Assembly (NCBI GenBank): GCA_938001995.1
Contig: CALLAV010000329.1
Location: 1-12,716, forward strand
Reading direction: 5' to 3'
Origin: an uncultured Amylibacter sp.
GTDB taxonomy: Bacteria; Pseudomonadota; Alphaproteobacteria; Rhodobacterales; Rhodobacteraceae
Length of the DNA: 12,716 nucleotides
Position numbers and translations under genes: made by a program. This document shows positions 7,602 to 12,716 of the stretch, one piece after another (positions within the stretch are counted from its first letter, which is position 1; every line of letters starts with the position of its first letter). The notes beneath the pieces are model-generated. The model searched no databases. It was not told the origin of the DNA and saw nothing but the letters and a program-made list of their open reading frames with translations.

Positions 7602-9272
7602 TTAATCGACCAGCCTGTTGATCAAGACCTTGGTCACAGGCTTTTTGCCGACCAAATCTTTACAAACCCGCGATACGGTGCGGCTGACCAGCTTTTCCAC
7701 TTCGTCGTCGTTTGACAGTGTGTTTTTCTTCGCGCTCAACAACTCTTCGTCGATGCTACGTTCCAGCGCTTCTTGCAGGTCTTGTTCCATCGCACGGGTG
7801 TCTGGCAGGCCAAGGACTTCGGCCCAGCTTTCGCCGATTAACGCGTTGTCTTCAAACAGCAAACTGACCACGACTGCCCCGCGAATGGCCATACGCATGC
7901 GTTCTAGAACCACACCGTCATAGGCCCCTATCAACTGTTTCCCGTCCAGATAAATACGGCCCGTTTCGATGTTGCCAACGATCTGAGGCAAATCCCCAGT
8001 CAAGTCCACAATTGCGCCGTTGGCAGCGATCACAGACGGGATTTGCCGCTCTGCCGCCAAATCCGCATGGGCGCGCAAATGGCGATGTTCGCCGTGCATC
8101 GGGATCAGCATCTTTGGCTTAAAGATGCCATGGATTTCCGCCAAATCCGGGCGGTTTGCATGGCCCGATACGTGGTAATGGCCTGACTGATCGTCCACCA
8201 CTTTGACACCCATTTCACTGAATGCGTTCACGATGCGACCAACGCCCACTTCGTTGCCTGGAATTGTTTTGCTGGAAAACAGGAACGTATCCCCTTCGCG
8301 CAAGGACAGGCCCAGGTATTTGCCGTTTGACAATTGCGCAGATGCAGCGCGGCGTTCGCCTTGGCTGCCTGTGACCAACAACATCAGATTTTCGCGCGGA
8401 ATGTCGTGAGCGTCTTCTACGTCAATGGTTGGTGGGAAATCATCGATCAGCCCTGCAAAGTTCGCATAGCCCAACATCTTTTTCATCGCGCGGCCCAGCA
8501 CCACAACGGAACGGCCCGAATCCACACCCGCCTGTGCGAGCGTTTTCAGCCGCGCCACATTGGACGCAAAGGTCGTCGCCACGACCATGCCCGTCGCGTC
8601 TTTCATCATCTGCGTGATATGCGGACCAAGGCCCGATTCAGATTTACCAGCGTTGGGCGAAAACACGTTTGTGCTGTCACAGACCAAAGCCTGCACACCG
8701 CCTTTTGCGATCTCGTGATAAAGTGCAGGGTTATAGGCCTCGCCCACGATCGGATCGGGATCCAGTTTGAAATCCCCCGTATGCACCACGCGTCCCGCAG
8801 GGCTGTCGATCACAAGGCCCGAGGCTTCTGGAATGGAATGTGAAACAGGCATAAAGCCCACCTTGAAATCACCCAATGTGACTTGCTCCGGCCACGCGTC
8901 CATAACTTCGACACGGTCAATGTCTTGGCCATGCTCTTCCATCTTCGCACGCGCCACTGCACCCGTGAATTTTCGACAGAAAATCGGAACACCCAGACGG
9001 CCATACAAATGACCCAGCGCCCCTATGTGATCTTCATGGGCGTGGGTGATGAAAATCCCGTCCAACCGATCCAAACGCGCCTCGATAAAGGCGGTGTCGG
9101 GCATGATCAGATCGACACCAGGCGTGCCGTCCATCGATGGAAAGGTTACGCCAACGTCCACCAGAATGAACCGCTCTTTTTCAGGCGCACCATAGCCGTA
9201 AAGGTACATGTTCATGCCGATCTCGCCTGCCCCGCCAAGGGGAAGGAAGATTAACCGTTTGGATTTGCTCAT
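7602..9272 (-). CDS. rnj: Ribonuclease J
   Basis: RNase J is a zinc-dependent metallo-beta-lactamase/beta-CASP ribonuclease with endo- and 5'-3' exonuclease activity, used in mRNA decay and rRNA 5'-end maturation. The 556-residue length is normal. The N-terminus has the family motif PLGGAGEIGMNMY (11-23). Metal ligands are visible in HAHEDH (77-82), His145 in SHSIPEA and Asp167 in HTGDFK. The beta-CASP part includes TGSQGE (301-306) and HVSGHA (367-372), and the fold closes with PMHGE (391-395). The C-terminal region past about 450 is the usual J domain. The ATG at 9272 directly follows the coaX TAA (TAAATG), with GAGG at 9280-9283 inside coaX giving 7-nt spacing, so the two are probably translationally coupled. 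It is the last gene of the operon and ends before the bidirectional terminator. Confidence 0.96.
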   Translation of the reverse strand: MSKSKRLIFLPLGGAGEIGMNMYLYGYGAPEKERFILVDVGVTFPSMDGTPGVDLIMPDTAFIEARLDRLDGIFITHAHEDHIGALGHLYGRLGVPIFCRKFTGAVARAKMEEHGQDIDRVEVMDAWPEQVTLGDFKVGFMPVSHSIPEASGLVIDSPAGRVVHTGDFKLDPDPIVGEAYNPALYHEIAKGGVQALVCDSTNVFSPNAGKSESGLGPHITQMMKDATGMVVATTFASNVARLKTLAQAGVDSGRSVVVLGRAMKKMLGYANFAGLIDDFPPTIDVEDAHDIPRENLMLLVTGSQGERRAASAQLSNGKYLGLSLREGDTFLFSSKTIPGNEVGVGRIVNAFSEMGVKVVDDQSGHYHVSGHANRPDLAEIHGIFKPKMLIPMHGEHRHLRAHADLAAERQIPSVIAANGAIVDLTGDLPQIVGNIETGRIYLDGKQLIGAYDGVVLERMRMAIRGAVVVSLLFEDNALIGESWAEVLGLPDTRAMEQDLQEALERSIDEELLSAKKNTLSNDDEVEKLVSRTVSRVCKDLVGKKPVTKVLINRLVD

Positions 9273-10043
9273 TTATTCGCCTCGATTTTTATCTGCAATC
9301 AGGACCAGCCCGTGCAATGTTAGGTCCCCGTCGATCCCATCAAACAGATCCGTGCCACGTTCAAACAGGCCTGCAAGCCCGCCCGTGCCGATCACTTTCA
9401 TGGGTCTTGGGTGTTCTTCTCGTATCTTTTTGCAGACGCCTTCAATTAGGCCGATATACCCCCAGAACACACCTGCCTGCATACACACAAGCGTATTCGT
9501 ACCAATCACTTTGTCTGGCATGGACACGTCAATATGCGGCAGCGCGGCGGCGGCATCGTGCAGTGCTTTGATCGACAGGTTCACACCGGGGGAAATCACC
9601 CCACCGATATAAGCACCATCCTGATCCACCACATCAAATGTGGTGGCCGTGCCAAAATCCACAACGACCAAATCGCCCCCATACCGATCATAGGCTCCGA
9701 CCGTGTTGACCAATCGATCTGCGCCCACCAGCGTGCCCTCATCTACGCGCACTGGCACGCCCAATTCGGTTTCAGGTTTACCCACAACCACAGGGCGGCA
9801 TCCGAAATATTTGTCGCTAAGAACGCGCAGGTTAAACACCACTTGAGGCACAACAGATGAAATCACAACGCGGTCAATGCGGCTTTGGATATCGTTCAAT
9901 TGCATGAGGTTGCGCAGCCAGACGTAGTACTGATCCGCCGTGCGCGCGTGTTCCGTAGCACAGCGCCATTCAGCTATGATCGCCGTGCCGTCATGAATGG
10001 CAAAAACGGTGTTTGTGTTTCCAACGTCGATGGCGAGAAGCAT
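9273..10043 (-). CDS. coaX: Type III pantothenate kinase
   Basis: CoaX phosphorylates pantothenate with ATP, the first step of coenzyme A synthesis; unlike CoaA it is not sensitive to CoA feedback and needs a monovalent cation. The 256-residue protein belongs to the ASKHA kinase superfamily. Visible motifs are the phosphate-binding DVGNTNTVF (6-14) with the catalytic-site Asp6, GADRLVNTVGAY (107-118) and the adenosine/phosphate-2 segment DFGTATTFDVVD (129-140), followed by GGVISPGVNLS (147-157) and GTGGLAGLF near the C-terminus. No type I or II kinase is seen in the window. The start ATG (10043) lies 14 nt after the birA stop with only a weak Shine-Dalgarno sequence, and the stop abuts rnj with no gap. 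Its place between birA and rnj is a common alphaproteobacterial arrangement. Confidence 0.96.
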   Translation of the reverse strand: MLLAIDVGNTNTVFAIHDGTAIIAEWRCATEHARTADQYYVWLRNLMQLNDIQSRIDRVVISSVVPQVVFNLRVLSDKYFGCRPVVVGKPETELGVPVRVDEGTLVGADRLVNTVGAYDRYGGDLVVVDFGTATTFDVVDQDGAYIGGVISPGVNLSIKALHDAAAALPHIDVSMPDKVIGTNTLVCMQAGVFWGYIGLIEGVCKKIREEHPRPMKVIGTGGLAGLFERGTDLFDGIDGDLTLHGLVLIADKNRGE

Positions 10044-10057
10044 CTGAAGTTCAGTCC

Positions 10058-10807
10058 TTAGAACGATATGTCAGCGGCGGTGATCACGTGCTGACCATCC
10101 GCTGCTTGTAATATAAGTGCGCCCGTTTCGTCCACTGTCTTGAACGTGCCTGTCAGGCTGGTCTGGGCCATGCGTGCGGTGATTACGTTGCCGATGTTCG
10201 CGGCCTTCGCGAGCCACGCCGTGCGGATCGGGGCAAAGCCATAAGTGCGCAGTTGCGTTTCCCAATGGGCAAAACGTGGCGCAAGCGTATCGAGGAAGGC
10301 TTCGGGCGTTACCTTCACCCCCATGTCCTGCGCTAGGGATTTTGGCGCTGTAGAGCCCTCTTCCAGCTTTGCCGCTGCGGGCATATTCGCTAAGTTCACA
10401 CCAATCCCGATGATCAGTGCGGGGTTTCCATGCCCTTCATTCAGCGTTTCAAGCAGAATGCCTGCGAGCTTTCCACCGCGCAGCAGCACATCATTGGGCC
10501 ACTTCAAAGTGAAGGCATCATCACGCCCTGTCAGCGCCACCAAAGTATCATAGAGCGCAAGCGCGGCCACAAAACTGCGCAGCGCCATTTGATCGGGCGT
10601 TGTGTCTGGGCGGATCAGCAAGGAGCCCGCAAAATTTCCATGCTGGCTGTCCCATGCGCGGCCCCGTCGCCCTGTGCCCGCGGTTTGTTCATGAGACAAA
10701 AACCAAGCAGCCCCCGCAATTGCAGGGGCTTGCCGACGTGCCTCTGCCATCGTGGAATCGATGGTGTCAAAGACGAAACGCTGTGTGCCCTCGGGCCAAT
10801 CTTGCAT
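10058..10807 (-). CDS. birA: Biotin-[acetyl-CoA-carboxylase] ligase, group I (no DNA-binding domain)
   Basis: This cytoplasmic enzyme makes biotinyl-AMP from biotin and ATP and attaches biotin to the lysine of biotin carboxyl carrier proteins, such as that of acetyl-CoA carboxylase. The 249 residues cover only the catalytic and C-terminal domains. Motifs are DSTM (17-20), the biotinyl-AMP loop GTGRRGRAW (44-52), KWPNDVLL (102-109) with the conserved active-site lysine, GKLAGILLE (112-120) and IGIGVNL (133-139). The N-terminal helix-turn-helix of E. coli BirA is absent, so it should not be a biotin-operon repressor. The ATG overlaps the nuoN stop by one base (TAATG) and no strong ribosome binding site is seen, which suggests translation coupled to nuoN. 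Confidence 0.95.
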   Translation of the reverse strand: MQDWPEGTQRFVFDTIDSTMAEARRQAPAIAGAAWFLSHEQTAGTGRRGRAWDSQHGNFAGSLLIRPDTTPDQMALRSFVAALALYDTLVALTGRDDAFTLKWPNDVLLRGGKLAGILLETLNEGHGNPALIIGIGVNLANMPAAAKLEEGSTAPKSLAQDMGVKVTPEAFLDTLAPRFAHWETQLRTYGFAPIRTAWLAKAANIGNVITARMAQTSLTGTFKTVDETGALILQAADGQHVITAADISF

Positions 10808-12246
10808 TATTGCAGCAAGGATGCGGCGGCCATTGCAGCGTAACCTTCAAGGCCAAACAGATTGACGATACCGAACAACATCACCGCAGCAGAGCCCATA
10901 AGCGCCACATAATGCAGTGTCGGCATACGCCCGTCGATGCCTTCAGCATCATCGCCAAACCAGATGTAATAGATGATCCGCAGGTAATAGAACGCGCCAA
11001 TCACAGATGCGATCACACCTGCAATGGCCAACCACGCCATACCCGCCTCGACTGCGGCTTGCAGCACAAACAGTTTGCCCACAAAACCAACGAGCGGCGG
11101 AATACCCGCAAGCGAGAACAAGAGCACCGTCAAAGCCGTGGCCCGACCGAGCGACTGTTTTGAATACATGCCAAGGCTGCGAATGTCTGTCACTGCACGA
11201 CCGTCTTTTTCCATGTTCAGAATAAACGCGAATGTACCGATGTTCATCACCACATAGATCGACAGATAAATCAGCAGCGCCTTAACGCCTTGTTCTGTAC
11301 CAGCCGCCAACCCCATCAGCGCAAAGCCCATGTGTGCGATGGAAGAATACGCCATCAGTCGTTTGATATTGGTCTGCCCGATCGCCGCAACTGCGCCCAA
11401 GAACATGGACACCAGCGAGAGGAAGGCCACGATCTGAGTCCAATCCGCCTGCGCGCCACCGAATGCGTCAAACATGACACGGGCGAACAGGCCACCTGCA
11501 GCCACTTTAGGCGCCGTTGCAAAGAACGCGGTTACCGGTGTTGGGGAGCCTTCATACACATCAGGCGTCCACATGTGGAACGGTGCGGCAGAGATTTTGA
11601 ACGCCATACCAACGCACAAGAACACCAGGCCAAAGATCATGCCGAGTTCCAGACCGCCCTCTTTCAAGGTCGATGCAATACCCGCAAAGTTTGTTGTGCC
11701 TGTGTAGCCATAAACAAACGACGCCCCATACAGCAACATGCCCGAAGATAGCGCACCAAGGACAAAGTACTTCAGACCCGCCTCAGTAGATTTCAGGCTG
11801 TCACGGCGGAAGGCGGCGATGACGTAAAGTGCCAGGGATTGCAGCTCCAGCCCCATATACAGTGCCATCAAGTCACCCGCAGAGACCATCATCATCATGC
11901 CAACAGTCGCCAGCGCGATCAGGATGGGGTATTCGAATTTGAACATGTCATTGCGGCGCAGATAATCCTGGCTCAGCAACAGCATAATGGCGCTGGCAAA
12001 CAGCATCAGAACCTTCGCGAACCGTGAAAATCCGTCGTCGATGAACGCGCCGTTAAACGCGCTGCGGTTTTCCATCGGGGAAAACGCGATCCACAGGGCA
12101 AGCGCGACCATTGTGCCAGCCGTCGCCCACGTGACCACAGGCGCGGTGTCGTCCTTCTTGGTGTAAACGGCAAACATCAGCGCCGCCATGGAGAACACAG
12201 CCAGCAGGATCTCTGGCAGAACGATGTTTATGTCGCTGGAAATCAT
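10807..12246 (-). CDS. nuoN: NADH-quinone oxidoreductase subunit N
   Basis: NuoN is one of the three antiporter-like, proton-pumping membrane subunits of respiratory complex I in the inner membrane. The 479 residues are strongly hydrophobic, consistent with about 14 helices. Conserved charged residues of the channel are in place: Glu134 in [13 protein letters not shown], Lys159 in [13 protein letters not shown], Lys217 in [26 protein letters not shown] and Lys247 in APKVAAGG. The segment around 289-310 ([17 protein letters not shown]) is also typical. It follows nuoM with a 14-nt gap that holds GGAG and GGGAAG. Its stop codon overlaps the birA start, so accessory genes are expressed together with the last complex I gene. 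Confidence 0.97.
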   Translation of the reverse strand: MISSDINIVLPEILLAVFSMAALMFAVYTKKDDTAPVVTWATAGTMVALALWIAFSPMENRSAFNGAFIDDGFSRFAKVLMLFASAIMLLLSQDYLRRNDMFKFEYPILIALATVGMMMMVSAGDLMALYMGLELQSLALYVIAAFRRDSLKSTEAGLKYFVLGALSSGMLLYGASFVYGYTGTTNFAGIASTLKEGGLELGMIFGLVFLCVGMAFKISAAPFHMWTPDVYEGSPTPVTAFFATAPKVAAGGLFARVMFDAFGGAQADWTQIVAFLSLVSMFLGAVAAIGQTNIKRLMAYSSIAHMGFALMGLAAGTEQGVKALLIYLSIYVVMNIGTFAFILNMEKDGRAVTDIRSLGMYSKQSLGRATALTVLLFSLAGIPPLVGFVGKLFVLQAAVEAGMAWLAIAGVIASVIGAFYYLRIIYYIWFGDDAEGIDGRMPTLHYVALMGSAAVMLFGIVNLFGLEGYAAMAAASLLQ

Positions 12247-12260
12247 GTCTTCCCGCTCCG

Positions 12261-12716
12261 TTAGTGGCTGGCCTTGGAAACTGCGGCAGTCACAGTTTCA
12301 GGCGTTGCAGATTGGACGTGTTCGACAAGCGCACCCACGGATGGGCCAATCAGGTCGAGCACAAGTGCCGGGTAAATCCCGAGCAGCAATGTCATGATAA
12401 TCAGCGGCGCCATCATTAGGCGCTCACGGCGATCCATGTCGGTAATGGTTTTAAGGCTCTCTTTGATCAGGTCGCCAAAGACAACCCGACGGTACAGCCA
12501 CAAAGCATAGGCCGCTGACAAGATCACACCTGTTGTGGCCCCAAAGGCGATCCACGTGTTCGCTTTAAAGGCCGCCGTCAATGTCAGGAATTCCCCAACA
12601 AAACCCGAGGTCCCTGGCAAACCGACGTTCGCCATTGTGAACAACATGAACACCAGCGCAAAGGCTGGCATACGCACCACAAGACCACCGTAAGCATCGA
12701 TCTGGCGGGTGTGCAT
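12261..12716 (-). CDS. nuoM: NADH-quinone oxidoreductase subunit M, C-terminal part (cut by window end)
   Basis: These 151 residues are the C-terminal part of the complex I proton-pumping subunit NuoM; the gene continues beyond the right end of the window, and the ATG at 12716 is internal. The visible sequence starts at a conserved loop ([11 protein letters not shown]) and includes the family segment [19 protein letters not shown] (about 28-46), then [22 protein letters not shown] (about 60-81), the usual last conserved helix and loop, and a final helix around [20 protein letters not shown]. The tail is slightly polar ([16 protein letters not shown]). nuoN follows after 14 nt, and the other nuo genes are presumably just outside the window. 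Confidence 0.95.
   Translation of the reverse strand: MHTRQIDAYGGLVVRMPAFALVFMLFTMANVGLPGTSGFVGEFLTLTAAFKANTWIAFGATTGVILSAAYALWLYRRVVFGDLIKESLKTITDMDRRERLMMAPLIIMTLLLGIYPALVLDLIGPSVGALVEHVQSATPETVTAAVSKASH

Noticed and set aside
8334..8843. Plus-strand ORF (169 codons) antisense to rnj
   Set aside because: His/Arg-rich shadow translation opposite conserved RNase J sequence.
10058..10807. BirA as transcription repressor of biotin genes
   Set aside because: The N-terminal winged-helix domain is missing; the protein begins directly with the catalytic domain.

Overview
The window looks like a chromosomal segment of an alphaproteobacterium of the order Rhodobacterales, probably the Roseobacter group. 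This rests on the gene order nuoM-nuoN-birA-coaX-rnj, the moderately high GC with alphaproteobacterial codon use, and the presence of RNase J and a LytTR-type membrane protein. The assignment is an inference from gene content; no marker such as 16S rRNA is present. There are no tRNA or rRNA genes, insertion sequences, phage genes or CRISPR arrays.

Layout. Positions 1-1545 (+) hold the 3' part of a two-domain ABC transporter ATPase of the GsiA/dipeptide type, cut by the window start. A 326-bp intergenic stretch rich in short inverted repeats follows. At 1872-3257 (+) lies a membrane protein made of two tandem copies of a four-helix module plus a C-terminal LytTR DNA-binding domain. It converges, with an 8-nt overlap, on an orphan BrnA-like ribbon-helix-helix protein (3250-3720, -). 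Divergent from that is prfC (3844-5451, +), peptide chain release factor 3, whose start lacks a Shine-Dalgarno sequence and sits where a leaderless transcript would begin. A small membrane-anchored protein of unknown function (5464-5796, -) apparently uses a TTG start. A 249-bp region then leads to an RhlE-like DEAD-box RNA helicase (6046-7551, +). That region holds a palindrome, a sigma-70-like promoter and a structured leader that resembles a terminator/antiterminator pair. A strong bidirectional terminator lies between the helicase gene and the next, convergent block.

Positions 7602-12716 are one tightly packed minus-strand operon, read from right to left: nuoM (partial), nuoN, birA, coaX, rnj. 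Gaps are 14 nt (nuoM/nuoN), a 1-nt TAATG overlap (nuoN/birA), 14 nt (birA/coaX) and 0 nt (coaX/rnj). The operon joins the end of the respiratory complex I cluster to biotin-protein ligase, type III pantothenate kinase (CoA synthesis) and RNase J (RNA decay).

Most genes are ordinary housekeeping genes. The points most worth a second look are the attenuator-like helicase leader, the internally duplicated LytTR membrane protein, the BrnA-like protein without a BrnT toxin, and the apparently leaderless prfC. I see no evidence for a wholly new multi-gene system.
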